A stretch of DNA of 64,000 nucleotides from Micromussa lordhowensis. Lineage: Eukaryota; Cnidaria; Anthozoa; Scleractinia; Lobophylliidae. Position numbers and translations under genes: made by a program. The stretch spans positions 33,617,506-33,681,505 of the forward strand of contig OZ026603.1 of the NCBI GenBank assembly GCA_964020085.1. Reading direction: 5' to 3'. Of this stretch, positions 12,638 to 27,600 are shown piece after piece (position 1 is the stretch's first letter; every line of letters begins with the position of its first letter). The notes beneath the pieces were generated by a model. It was not told the DNA's origin and did no database searches. It saw only the letters and a program-made list of their open reading frames with translations.

Positions 12638-15600
12638 CTGTCGTCATGTAAGCAGAAGCCGATTTTCTCCGTAATATAAGGCATCCGGGATCCGTCAGTG
12701 ACATAACATATACACTAACTGCAGGCGATGCTGTATTCATTACGTATAAAGCCATTTTCCGGCCAAATTTGTTTCCGATTATATTTTATTTAAAGAAAAA
12801 GCACAGTGCATAAGGCGGATAAGCTCTGGAAAATTTGAATTGAACGCAAACGAACGAACGAGGAAAATCCCGCGGGATGGTAGACATGATGATCGGTACA
12901 ACAGAAAAGGAAAGGAAAGTCATTATTCACTTTAAGGCTTTGTATTATTTATTTCTGAAATAACAGAAAGTCGACCTTTGTATCACGCCAACTGGACTAG
13001 GTACAGTCAAACTATAAGTGCAATTTTCACCTTTGACTTATGTAAATAAAAAATAATTAACAAGGCAGTTCAACTGAGTCATTTCCCCCAAAAGTCAAAA
13101 TTCCTACTAATTCCGGCTTTTTATCAGTCTATGGCTATCCTCTTCAAGGTTCTAGACTCGAGAAAGAACTGAATGAAAGAGGCTGCAGTGAGTTCCATCT
13201 TACCACGGTTGACATGGAAGTGGCCATTATTTTACAAGTGTTAAAACATATTCCAATATTTCCCACTAGATGCAGGCTGTTTCCTCTACGTTTGTCTCCA
13301 GGAGTAATTCATTTCTTTATAAATTCGTTGGGTTGCACGCCGGCAACTACAATTAACAAGCACACGGGACAAGAGATCCACAACCTAACAGAAAGAGAAG
13401 ATACTTTCCGTTTCTATGTGATTATATAAGGTAAGCGTGTTTGCGTGAAACATAGACTAGCCGGTTGGTAGCTTTTTTTCTAACTAAGGATGGAAACCTG
13501 AAAGGCTGATGGAAACCTGATGTGCATATCAAACTACAAATCACTACAATACCCTCAGTAGTGAAGCCGTACATTTGAAATATTATCTTCCTGATGAAAT
13601 ATTATTTTGAGGCGCTGTGTATAGCAATTCAAGTAGCGTTGAGAAGTAATAAAGACGGCAAGGGGCTCATTCTTAAGAAATGAAGGAATAAGGTAAGGAG
13701 AGCTTATTTAATAATTCGAGCTAAAAGTTATTTTTAAAATTATTTCAAACCACAAACATGTACGTACAGAAGTTTCAACTAACTGTGCCGTCAAAGGTTT
13801 GTTACTGAATTGGTAGAGAATAACAGTGTAAGAATAGACTGACTGAAAACTACAAGAAACGAAAGATAACAACAACAAAAAAAATCCAGAACTCTGCATT
13901 CTACTGACAGACGAATGAATGGTTATACCATAATTAATTATCTCTATTGTTCGATTCAGGGGTGGATTTGGGGGCGGTGGATTGAGTCGCTAGCCATCCT
14001 CCTCTTGGCAAAGTAAAAATTGAAAAAGATTTTGAATATCTTGGCAGAAATAAAGGCAAAATCTCTGGGCAAGAACCTCTAGTTTGTCGCACTGCTAGTA
14101 TTTCTGGTGTAACAGTTTTAAATTAGGTTTCAATTCCCATTGATTTTGCAACCCTAAAGTACTAGCTCCCCCCCCCCCCCCCTTGAAAAATCCTGGATCC
14201 GAGATTAGTCTGAAAACGTACCTCGTCAGCGGGCAGAATATTATTTTCTGTGCATTCTTCGGCCAAGAAGGACAACATGTCGTTCGTCAGTGGCAACTTT
14301 TGAAAAGCGTCTACGAAATCTACGGTGTGGGAAAAGCGAGAAAAGTGAGGAGGAAAATGTTAGAAATGACCCAGTTCAAATCAAGTCACAGTCAAGAATT
14401 CACGACTCGCCTGTTTGTGTTAAGCTATGACTAGTTTTTGAAAACTCCAGGGCTCGGTGGAATCGTCCTTGTCTTAGAAAACAAGCCAAAACCTACCAGA
14501 GGAAGAAGAAGCATGTACTAATTTGGTAATTCACCCAGCTGAATTACACTTTATTTACAATACATGAATATTATCATGGACCCACACATAGATTACGTTG
14601 TATCCAAGGCCAACAGAATGATTGGCTCAAATAAAAGACCTTGTATAGGTGCGGATGACCCTAAGACCTTGTGTACTCTTTATGTCGGACTCATTGGTTT
14701 CCTCAAACCTGGAATGCCGTCCAGTGATGTGGTTCCCATAAACTAAAAGAAATATTGATAAGCTGGAAAGGGTACAGAGAAGGATAACTAACCTTATCGC
14801 AAAGAGCGATGATCCCTGTGACATTCTTGTCATTAGAGAAAAGAAGATTACTGACTGATGTGACTTTCTTACATGAAGTACTTAATGTCAACATTAATAT
14901 TGACGTCAGTAAAATTACAGATTTCCACTCGGAAGCTGACCGCTTTTCGCTTCGGTCTATATAACTGACATGTGGAATCAACTACCTTAGATATTCGTTG
15001 CTCTGATAATGCAAATATTTTTAAGTCTAGAGTTAGAAAATATTTATTATTAGTGATTTTTAATTTTTTTTCCATATCTAAATGTATTCTTCGAATTTAT
15101 TAGTTTTTGTGTATTTATATTAGCTCATAGGTGGTCTGTTTTTATAAGGAGTTTAGTAGGACTCCTTTACAGATTATTTTTTGGCCTTTTAACCTTAGAT
15201 TGTAATACATAAATAAATTAACATTACGTCACTTGGTTTTGATTCGTTTCATGTTCATTTTATGGGCGCAATGATTGTTAGCTTTGTTGTTAAATTGCAT
15301 TCAGTTTTTACACTATTAAAAATACATTAACCTCTTTAGAAGCACCAACGTTCTGGAACACAACTTCTGCAAGTCCCATGAGTCCACATTTACAACTGAA
15401 AAACAAACAAAAACAAAAACAGAAATTGGTGTTTAAGTCATGTTACTTCGTACGACGTGTACCCACAACTTGTAGCATGTAATGCACATCCTCGAAAAAG
15501 AGTTGGGGAAAGACAATATGGCGGGAAAAACCGGTCAGCGAAGAAAAGTAAGAGAAAAAGCCAGGAGACCCTGAGTGAGTTTTACAGCGCCAGTTCAAAC

Positions 15601-18600
15601 AAAAAACTCTATGAAGAATGCCTCCTGAATGGGCACAAAAAAAAACATTATATAACAAGCCTACACAAAGTCAAGTTCGTGTAGCCCACTTGTACAAGAT
15701 TTTTCTCGTCGAGTTCTAAAGGACGGCAGGAGCCCACAGACCGGTCTATTTTTAGACTTCTTTTCCCGCAAAATAGGTCAGTTCCGTTCTACACGAGCGC
15801 GCATCGGTAAGGGAAACAATGGCGGCTTTTCCTTTTAATATTCCAGTGAAAATGCCGACGTCAATTAAAGAATCAAGTCCGCGCTTATGATTTGTCACTG
15901 TTGTCCCTGCGGAAGTCTGAATTCGCGGTAAATTCAAGCTAAAAATAGACAGGTCTGTGAAAACGCCGTGACAGGAATATGGGGTAGTTGCTGGCTCCTA
16001 GTGATGGGCTCCTGAGGACGGACAAGGCACGACAGAGTTATAAACGTTTTCCTAAATTGAATTAATGAATCACATCAAAGCCTTTATTCTTTACTTTAAG
16101 CGCGATACAACCGAAAGGAACTCTTTTCAGACAGGTTATCTCGCAAAAATGTCGCGTCCAGCGTGCGGTGAAAGCTATTTTTGATACAGAAATGTCGCGA
16201 TCAGCCTGCGGTAAAATGGCCCATGTGACTACTTTTGACGCAGAAATGGCGCGTCCAGCCTGCGGTTAAAACGGTCCATGTGCTTACTTTTGACACAAAA
16301 ATGTCGTGACCTGTCTCTAAAACACCAAACCACCACACGACGAGGACGTGAGATGCCACACGTACAACATCCATTGCTTCGCAATGAATGAGTTAAAAAC
16401 TAAAAATCCGAGAATGTTGACTTAATAATTTTGCGCATCATTTAAGGCTAATCAGCTTAGCACTTCCGATCACGTCTACTGAACTTAAGTGCCATGATAA
16501 CCGGCGTTTTAAGTTTTAAAAAGAGTATTTTTGGACAAATTTCACAGACAAATTCAAACTCACTCAGAGATGTCTGTTCACGTGGAGATTGCTTAAGATA
16601 TAATAACAAAACAATGCCCAAAATAACAGTTACCCAACAATAAGAATGCATGATGTACTGAAGGGTACCATTTACAAGTTCACAGGGCACGCTAAACAGA
16701 CATTAATAAAACACTGGATTATCCAAGGACACTCTATTGACTAATTATCAAAGTCCCACGGTTAAAACAATGGAACATCCAGATGTTGTTGCAAAAAAAT
16801 CATTCGAGGTAAAGAAGTACAATTTCATAGCGGCATCGTGAAGGGTGTGATTTCTTCAGACACAAGCCGCGTCAATTGCTCGATGAACATATAAACCGAC
16901 CTCAGCTAAAACTAATTAACAGCTGAAAGCACGTTAAGATTAATCAGGAAAGACCCCTTGATTTGCAGGTCATGAAAGCATGCAATCGACCACAAAACGT
17001 GAGCTTTCTGACGTCAAGATACAAAACAGAACATAGCCATAGTTGGAAAAGCACGTGAATTCACGGATTTAATTTTCTTAATCAACTATATTTAAAATAA
17101 AAAACTGAAATGTTTGTTGTTTTGTCGTGTACCGTGCATCTCTAGCCATGCAGAATATTTAGTGAGTTTTTTCATTTTATAATGTCGTCTTTTTAATATT
17201 TTCCTTTTAGTTTCTAATTTAATTTTTAATTTAATTTAAATTTAATTTTCTACCTAGTAACGCGCGCATACAACCTTTGAGCTGCCTAGCCAACTCGCTA
17301 AAATAAATTAAACTTTCAACGTAGAAAGATGAAAGGAGATCAAATTCTATCCAGAAACTAAAGACACATATGGGCTTTAGCAGTTTGCTTATTTGTTTAT
17401 TTGGTTGTTGTTGTTTTTTTTGTTATGGCGGAAAGAAAGTGGTGGACGGCTATGAGAATTGATTTATTTAGAGCAAAATGCAACCAATAGGAGGGATTTA
17501 CAAATAAACCACAAACCACGAAACTTTAAATTTGACGAGAAGCGACCGCTGAAAGAATGGAGTACAAGACACGCTGTGGCGGGAAAACATCTGATTAAAA
17601 CACTAATGGGCACTCTAACAGGTTCCCGATACTTATCTTCATCATCAAATTTGTTCGGGGTGGGAATTTTTGCAATATTTTCATGAGATAACGTGAAGGG
17701 AACTTATCCCTCCGGCACTTGAAGAGTCAGCAGAGGTCGCAGAGGTTTTCTTGCTATGGAAGGAAAATGATGGATGGCTATGAGAATTGATATATCTTAG
17801 AGACTTTTATTTTGACGAGAAACGACCGCGGAAATGGTGGAGTGCACGAGTCGTTGTGGCGGGAAAATCAATGTAAAACATAACATGGGCACACTAGCAG
17901 CTTTCCAACACTCATCTTAAACATCAGATGTGTTGGGGCGGGAAGTTTTGAATATTTTTTTAAATGGTGGCACTTGAACAATCGGAAACCAAGATAAAAA
18001 CAGTCAGTGTGGTTTTGACATTTGATTGAACAAGAGGTCCCCTGCATTTCTGTCAAGTGGTGGGGAACGTGAAGTCGAGTCTCGAATTCCCGAGCGGTTT
18101 AATACATAAAGGTCTTGTAAAATTTTCGCCGTCCTGTTACACAAATTTTAAGAGAAAAAATCCGCTGAAGTAAGGCAATGTTAAGAGCAAATTGTGGAAT
18201 GAGGGAAATTTAACAGTAAAAGAAAGATTGACGCTACAGGTTAAGTATCGATATTTATTGTAGTGCCTGGATTCTCTTTTCGAGGAGACAGCATCTGGGG
18301 AGGATTGGTCAGTTCTGTGTTTTGTTCATCGAAATAACTATAGTGTTAAGGCTAGACCATCAGGATTTTATATAGCTTTGAGTCATGTTTTAGGCTGTCC
18401 TGACTCCTGATAATTACGCGCACGTTTTAGCATGAAGTGCGAGAAGGGAGACCTTTGCACTCTTGACTCTCATCTATGTTAATAGACCATGCTGGTTGTA
18501 TGTCTACGTTGTTCGAAAGGTGAATAACGCTATCCACCGCCGGATAAATCACTATCCAGCAGATAGCGCGGTTTGTTTTGTTAACACTTATCCACTGGAT

Positions 18601-21600
18601 AGTGGTTTATCCGGTGGATAGCGTTATCCAGCCTTTGAACAACTGGGGCCAGTTTAATAATTTAGAATGTCAAGTTTACGACTCTTTTATGTTTACAGTT
18701 CAGATGCGTTCATGACGTGAGTAGAATGCTCAATTTATGTAAATACTTTAATTCTACCATGGAGAAAAATCCCTTAGATTTTACGGGGTGTTTTCATTTT
18801 AGCCATTTCAAAACCTGCAAAAACGAACCATGAATATTTCAGGATATCCATTTTTGTCAGTTTTTAAACGATTTTCAATATTAAATGCCACCTTCGTGTT
18901 TTCCCCCAAGACCTTCTCCGTACGTGACTCTCTAGATTATCCTTTCCTACATTACTAGTTTTGTGGTTTTAGAAAAATCTTTATATTTTTAGGTCCGTTC
19001 TGCACAAAAGATGACCTCGGATTAACCGCAGTTCGAAAAAACTCTCTATGTTTTTGTAAGAAAATCTCTCTTCACTGGCGTTTAGATTATATTAATTAAT
19101 GTTGAGTTGTTGATTGTCCTCAACATGACCTCACTCCATTAACACTGCATTATAAACCACGCGATTTGATGAATGTACTTGAGCAAATGGAACATTTTTT
19201 CGTGTGTGTGTGTGTGTAGATGTCAAATGAAGTTAATTTGCTTGTTTATGACTACACCTGAAATTAAAATAACAATAAAAGGAAGGACAACTAATAGGGG
19301 GAAAAACGCAAGTAAGAGAGTTGTGTAACTTATTGATTCGCGGTGTAGAGGGCGGATCCTTTGAAGGGTTACACCAACAGACTATTGACATTAAGGAACA
19401 CTTTTTTAACTTTTTATTAGACAAAAGTGTCTTCTCTCTTTGGGAGACATATTTACAATCTCAGGAATCCTGCTGATTTTCAGCTAAAGTCAGTTTAATC
19501 AATTTATTTATTGATTTATTTATTTCACCACTCAGTGAAAGAAGACATCTAAAATTAAAGGAGGCACATAATTGATTTTGAAAGGAAATACGAACATTGC
19601 GGAGGCGGGAACAGTTTAATACTGTATTTACATCTCTTGTCAAAATATACATAAAATGTTTTTTATAAATAGTCTGACTATTGTGGATTGTTAAGTCTAT
19701 TGTTTGGCATCTCCATAACTAAATACGATCGAAAGCTCTAAAGTCGAGCTCAACGTACACAAATGAACATCATACGAGTTCCGCAATTCATTACTAATTA
19801 TCGAACAAAGTGAACAGACAGCATTGCTATCAAGTAATTTACATGCAATCGATTGCAGGTCTGATATGCAATGGAAGACTTCCCTAATTTGGCATTTACA
19901 TAATTCAATGTCTTAAAAGGACTTTCTGTATTAGTCATAATATTACCGATTTTAAAACCAAGAAATATTTTAGAACCAAAATAAAACGGATCAACTTACA
20001 GCCACCAAATCCTTTCAGTTTTCTGAATTAAATAAAGTACAGTTTAGGTTATAATTCTAGACAAGCGCTATCGGTTTGTCTTCCCAAGAATTTCGCCGCA
20101 GCGTGCTTGGGAACAACTTCTTCAACTCTTTCTTGAATATCTGCGTCTTGAGGCTGTAGATCACAGGATTGACGGCCGAAGAGCACAGAGCGAGAGTCTG
20201 TGCCCATTTTAAAGCTCGCCTGACAAGCCGGTTGGCGACGCTGTAACGAAAAATCATCGAGATGACGATCACAGGAAGCCAGCAGAAGATGAAGACGCTT
20301 AAAACGCTGCCGATGGTCTTAGCGGCTATGTTCTCTCTGTCGCTTTTCTTTTTTAAATCTTTTTCGATGTGTTCCACTTGTCTTGTGATGACCCGTGCTT
20401 GACGGCGTGCGATCAAATAAATACGGATGTAAATTGGGACAATGATCACCACAAGAGCGAGTGTGTAGTACTTAGTGATGCGCTGAACAGATTGTATAAT
20501 ACCACTCGGTACTCCCAGTCCCAAGGATATTACCCAGATGAGACAAAGCAGGATGAAAGCGCTCTTGAAATTCGCTTTGAGCTGGTAGTGCATAGGCGAT
20601 GCGATGGCTATGTAGCGATCTATTGTCAAGACGGCCAGATTGCTGATCGATGCAAGCATAGAGACGAAGGAAAACGTCTTTCGCGTCATGCCGTAGACTG
20701 GATTTGGCGACAGTCCGTACAAAAACACAGCGTTCATTGGTTGAGCAACGATGCAGACCAACAGATCTGCCAGTGCCAGACTCGAGATGAATATGTTCGT
20801 AACAGTGTGAAGTTGTCGATTCCGTGCTACCACAAGGAGGACCACCACATTGCCAATGATACCGAAAAGGCTAAAGACAACGTTTACTGAGGCGAGGAAA
20901 GTAGCCTCGATGTTGCTGAGGTCTTCAGTCGAATTATTAGAGACGTTCTTCGCCATATTTTCCAAAATATCTTTCTTCAGAATCTGCCCACTTTGAATAA
21001 GAAGTTTCGTCTAGTGCGATTCCAAGCAGGTTGTCATTGCGGCCACTGCTATTTATACCAGTAATTTTTAGTTTCGTAAGCGAATCACGCCAGCTTCCGT
21101 GTTCTGGAAAGCAGTGTCCGTTTAAGCCATTAGAATCTTCATACTTTGCCAGCTGGATCAAAAATAGCCCTTGCTCCAAACCTATCGACCCTAAGGCAGA
21201 TCGTTCGGTACTATACAGCGCTATTTAGCTTCACAAGCGATAAGCTTACTGAAACTCGAGTCACATTACAAGATAACATTGCATCCCGTCATCAGAGCTG
21301 AAAGGTCTCTATCGCGGTTGTGTCGCGGCGCCTGGTGTAGCTGTATGGGCAAACTTCAAGCCAGTGATGCGAATTTATAGCGCATGCAGCGACACTGAAT
21401 TAACGGTGCCGTACCCTTAGCATGTTTTCCTCGTGATTAGTTCGATCAGGATACCAGACACTTCGTTAATAATAAATGAAGCGATGTTTACACCTGCTTC
21501 CCAAAAGGAAATGAAAAACAAGTTAAGTTTCGGTTTCGCCACAGACTAAAAATCTTAATTAAATAAGACAAATACAACCGGCCCTCAAATCAAGAAATCG

Positions 21601-24600
21601 TGGCTTGAGAAGAAGGTTAAGGCGATTATTGTGGTATAAAGTTGCTACTTTTTCAAATTTTATCTATTATATATGTAAATGCCAAGCGCAATTTATTGCA
21701 GACGATAAGTTACCATCCAGCTAGGTCAATTAATGCGGAAGGTAAGACGTCTAAGGCCTTTTTTGTTGTTATTCTACATTAGTTGAAGTAAATAAGCCAA
21801 GGTTATTAACTATCACATTTGAGGTTTTAAAAATATCTTATAAAATAGCACTCCTTTAATTCTGTTCACATAGAACTGCTCGGGAAAACTATTAGGCTGA
21901 AAATTATCTGCGCCGACATGTTCTTTTTTTCTTAAGGGCCTTTTCAGGATGAACGGGGGTCGTAAATCAACTAGTAAATTGGAAGCATTTTGATAAAAAT
22001 GCAACTTTGCTAATGCGTCGCAGCTTGCTGCTCAAAACAAACACCCGCGAGCGCTCGCCAGGAAAGTTTTTTAAAATGCGCCAACTGAAAGGACGTCTTG
22101 TTGAAACAAACCGACGACTCAAGCCTGTCACATTCTGAGATGAGCGGCAAAACTGCGGGGATATAATTAAATATTTAAAATATAACATCCATGTGTTCCA
22201 TGTGATATATTCGTACAACTCATGAACATTTTTATTGCAGTAGATTTGTAGTTTCTAGTCTCTACAATGAACTTCCAGCTGTCTGTATCAGACAATCAAG
22301 ATAAGGTCTTATTGGGAATCAAGGTTTATAAGGAAGTCAATTCCATGTTAAACTTCCCATCGAATTGCTATGGTGGAATATTAATCGGCTTGAATGTTAG
22401 CGCACTGACAAAAAAAATACTTCAGCAGGGAATTACGTTTATGCAAATTTTCAGGAGCTATTTTAGGCAAATGAGAAATAGGAAACTGAGCCTGGTGTTA
22501 CGAAGGTTATTTGAATAAGTAATTCATCAACGGAGATAGTAACTTAACTCTTTTTTCTTTTGAAACTGAGAAGGAACGCAAACCCATTGATAATTTATCA
22601 TTTTAAACCAATTCAGCTGGCTGTTTAAGTGCACGCTCTTCCAAACGTTTCCTTTGCGCCGGCTTTGAGATGCCGAGAGGTTTCACTAAAACACACAGAC
22701 TGGCTTCTTGTGAGTAGCTATGAAAAGCACCCCGCGGTTAATTGGACGTAAATATTGTTTAGTATGGCTTTTATCTGCTTTACTCTCGCCGCCTTTCAGT
22801 CTGTTGACTTGCTTGTCTGCCAGTTATTTCTGACACTAAACTAACTGTGCATTGTGAGAGCTTGACAGCACTTTTATTCACTTGGATTCGTCCTAGGAAA
22901 AATTGCCATCAACAGAACACTCGTTGGTAAAACTTTTGCAGCTGTATTGAACAGGAAATGTGCAAAGCCTAACACAGCATGCTGGTCACTGCTTGAATCT
23001 TTCATCTTGTGCGGCAAAACAAATTGCAGTGATCTGCAAGGTTAAACTTAAAGGATATATGCCACTATATTTTTCTGATTACCTCATAATAATCCGGCGT
23101 TCCCTGAGGTAGAATAATAACAAAAAAAGTCATAAAACCACAAAATAAACAAGGATCACTACGACTTAGAAAGATCAAGACACATTGCGAACGACAAACT
23201 TGACAAAAACTGGCCGATTTTTTCAAGCTGCTTCTTTCGTGACGTCTTTCCTATAATTGCTTTGAGTCGCTAAAATAGATGAATTAATTAAATGGTGCAA
23301 CATGACATGAAGGGAAATGCAATGTTTTCATGAGAAGCATCAAACAATTCCGGTAAAATTTCATTTCTGAAATATTCACGGTAATGGCTAAACTTAACAT
23401 ACCTAATAAATGTTTCACTAATTAAAACTTGGACTTAATCAAGATGTGCTGGGGCGCGTACGTGATATTTTGGCTTTCAGTATAAACATCGACGCGCTGA
23501 GGGTGTTTCCAATTTTACGAGAAATAATTCGGTACCAGATCCCAATACAAAAAAGTATTTGCAGTAATTTTATACGACCGCTAATTTCACAGTTACTGCA
23601 TAACTCTCTTTCAAAACGTTTTAAAAAAACTCAGAAATTTTTCTTTACACTCTTCAAATTGTGAGCGAAATTTGTAATAAAAGGAAAGGAGACATCTAAT
23701 CAGACAGGTTGTGACAGATGTCTTGAAGGCGGACAATTTTTGCTCATTTTCGATCGTTTACGAAGGAAATTAAAAAGGAAAAAAACAACAGGGTTTCGAT
23801 GTAATTTGATCTCGAGTCTTGCTTATTTGGCAAACTGGGCACAGAGAATTCTAAGAAAGGCAAAAACAAAAGTAAGGTTTCCGCCCCACTCAGGTTTTCA
23901 TTGTTAACAACAAATATGGTGGTACGTAATCGGCCTGTGATGCTATATTTATATCCAGTAAAAACAGACATGCTTCATTTTACGAGCCTTGATATTATTT
24001 TGTAATGATTGCTTGAAATAGAGTAGTCTTTAAGCTATTGTCCCGAACCTTTTGCACCTGATCAATATCTTGCTGAGAGGAAAGGGGGCGGACCAGGAAA
24101 TAATTGTGTTCTCATCTTTTTAACAATCCTTATTCGATTTAAACCTTGCAGCTACAAGCAAATCGAAACTCCCGGAAATAGTGGTTTTGAATGAAATAAT
24201 TCATAATTGAACAAAAAATATTAACTGTTCTCAAGGGAATGATTGCTTGGGGAGCTGTACGGTGATAGCATAGGGCAAATAATAAATAGAACTAGCGCTA
24301 TTGTTGACTGTCTAATTAGACGACGAATTTGACTGTGTAATTAGACGAATTTGTTTTTATCCCGTTCGCGCGATTCCCAGTAAAAAATAAAAACCTAAAC
24401 TTGAAAAAGGCGAGGGCACTGTTCTTAAAATGTGGCTTTATATTTATCGCAACCTCGATTTTCTTATAATGAAAAAAGAATCCTACAAGAAAGTGTACAC
24501 CGTCTTTTTTTTTAAATATAGCATGCAATGAGAATGGCCGAATGTTTTCACCAAAATACACGGAGCGCACCAAAGCAGAAGTGTAGCAATTCTCGTAAGC

Positions 24601-27600
24601 TTGTAATTCGTTTAGCTTATTAGCAGCTGTTATTGTTTTTTAGGGCTGGCTCACAGTTTCTGTTGTTTGTTCTTTTGTCCTCTCAAAGGGTATCAAGCCG
24701 TTCATGTGAAACCTTACGAGGGCTGAGTTACCTATATGTTCGGGCGGGAAGTGAACACAATCGCCCCGGGCAGGCTCCCGGGCAGGAATTAATTTCATAA
24801 CAAAGACTTATTTTGTTCCATGCCAAATGTACAGGGAAGCAATATATAAGCAAGTCAGTATCTGTTATATTTTTATAGTAACTCAAATGAAAATATCGCG
24901 AATTGTGCTGTCCAATGGAAAGAGAGCTGTGTGTTTTTAAAACTCTCAAGTTGGTGTTTTCAATTTCAAGCCGGTTTTTTTACTTAGGCGATTCCTAGCT
25001 CAGGAAACAATGACTCAAGATTACAACCAGCTACGATCAAATTTAAACTCTTACATGTAATTGTCGCTAAAAATAAGACGTCTACAGGAAAGGATTAGAG
25101 TTAGACGCTTCGTTTCAGGGCTTGTACACTCGGTCAGATCAGTAGTTTACTGAGAAGGAAGTATAAAGAGCATGACCCGGAATTCTGACTAGGCGACAAA
25201 AAAAATATTGAACCCAAACAAAACAAGGGACTGGCTCAACCATCTATCATCACACTGGTTTCCCGACTTCAGAAACTGAAAGATTCAAGTCCTTTTGAAG
25301 ATGCAGTAAAGAAATTAATTTCTAAAGAAAATTTGATGTGATTCACATAACAAGCTTTGTGTTAGAATTTCCAATGCTTTCCATATAAGGCAAATATTAA
25401 AAATGGAAGCCATTTGAAAATTAGCTTTCGAAGTAGGCAAGGAAGTGAGATGACTGGTTAAAGTAGGAGAATCCTTATAACATTAAAGTTAGATTTCTTT
25501 TAGATGAAAGATTAAACTTGATTATAAACAGGCGCTTATTTGAAATTTAAAAGTCTTAAGCCATTTGTTTACAAGTTGCAATCTTGCAACGCCCACAGCT
25601 GTAAAATATGGAAAGGAAAGCCGCATATTTAGAGGCGAAACTGCGTTAAAATTAGCCTTATAGTGCTTTCGAGACGTGACAAGGCAACCCTAATCTGTCT
25701 AAAAAAATACCACTTCAAAACAATGATTAGCACAACATGAGCCGATTCTGAGGCTCGAATCCTAAATGAGGAAAGCGTAGGACTTGAACTGTTTTAAATT
25801 AAGCATAAACAGCTGTTTTTGGGGAACTAAAACGTCAAAACACTTTTTCGTCCTTAGACCTAAATGAGGAAACAAATGCGCGCTTTGACAAATAAGAACC
25901 GAAGCCATTTCAAACAAATTACAGCAAAGCTGCCAAGTCGTTTGAAAACAAATGAAAACTGAAAAATAAACATGAGAAGCAGGAAGTTTGTGGCGGCTAA
26001 AGAGCAACTGAATGCCGGGTTACGGCACGATTGCAGGCAGCATCTTGAAGACGCACAAATATATTCTAACTACTAAAAAATCTAGGAAGAAACTTGGCCG
26101 TATTTCGCTAAATTGTCCGAAGTCATAAAGTGATTTAAACCCCATTCACACCAACAAGTTAATTAAGAAATATAAAACATGTACCGTGTTTCTATCGAGG
26201 TTTAAAAAGTGGTTTAACAAAACAAGGTTAAAAATTAGTTGCTCATACTGCACACCCTACACAGGTAAAATGTGTTTAAATGAAATATGTTAGTACGGTG
26301 GTTTGTAATTTGTCTTTCTCAAAATGACTGCAAATTAAATCGTAACTGACAAAAAAACCTGAAGCAGGTTTTGTTAGCTTAGTTTAGTTGGTGTGAATGG
26401 GGTATGAAAGTCTGGAGGTTCAATCTCCTTGATCAGATAAATACGGCAAAAATACAACGTGGAGAAAACCCAAGTAAACCCAGCTCGGAAACAAGCACGA
26501 TATTGATTGCAGTACAAAACAGCTCCGCTTTCGAACCTCGAGTGTTGCTAACTGACTTGGACGCGCTGCAATGTCTAATTAACAAGACAAGCAAACAGAC
26601 CTACAGCAAAAATGTTGATAGGAATTTAACTTTTATCGATCAAATGAGTTTGGGTTACGGAAAGGGCAAGGATCGAAAATAATTCTGCTTCCTCAACACA
26701 AGGAAGAACTACTGAATTTTATAAGTGAGGTATAGAACCAGACAACGGAAGCCCTATACTGATTATGCGATCTGGTTAAGGTGATTCCCGGGTAAAAGAA
26801 CCCGCCATAGATTTCCGATGAAACTTGGTATGGTGTCATTACAGTACAAGGAGATGTTAAACGTAATAAAAAGAGGGGGTCACCGTGCTTGTTTTCATGC
26901 CACGATGCTGTCAAATATGGTTATTTTGGTGACTTTTGGTTATCTCAGTGCGCAACAAATAAGCTCGATTATTTTTCAATGCGGCGTGTTATATCACACA
27001 GAATTCGACTGTCTTTGATTGCTTATTCATCTACGTCCCAGAAGAAATGGCTTCAAATACCCTGCATTATTAACTGATCTTTTTATCCTTTAAAGGAAAC
27101 ATAATTTGGACTTGCTCTAATGGGCCCGTTACGTCTCTATCTGTAGCATTCATTTCATTTGCCAAAAAAGTAGCCATAGATTTCTGCCAAATTTTTTCTC
27201 AGTTATTGCGGATATTGTTCTCATTGAATTTATAAAATAAAAAGTGGGGGTCACCGTGCTCGTTTAAGAGGAAATTAGCTTTTATCTCGCAATCGAGCTT
27301 AGTTTGAAGGAAATCTCTTATGTTTTGTACGCGCGCGCGCTCATGTGCGCGCGCTGATGACGCAAAATTCGTGCGCAGTAGGAATGCGCAATGCAAAACT
27401 CGGGAATCACCTTAACAAAAAAACGCGTATAATATACTGCAAATAAAAATGGATAAATTATCCAGGGAAAGTTCAAAAAATATATTATTCTCTTAAATTT
27501 ACCAACTGCCATATGCACACCTTTTTTTTCGGGCGTTTTTTCTTAGAATTGTCAGACTCGCAAACTAAGAACCACTGTGAGTCCCTCACCGTAATTAAAT

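Noticed and set aside
20369..20890. 173-codon plus-strand frame
   Set aside because: Antisense shadow of the GPCR coding sequence.
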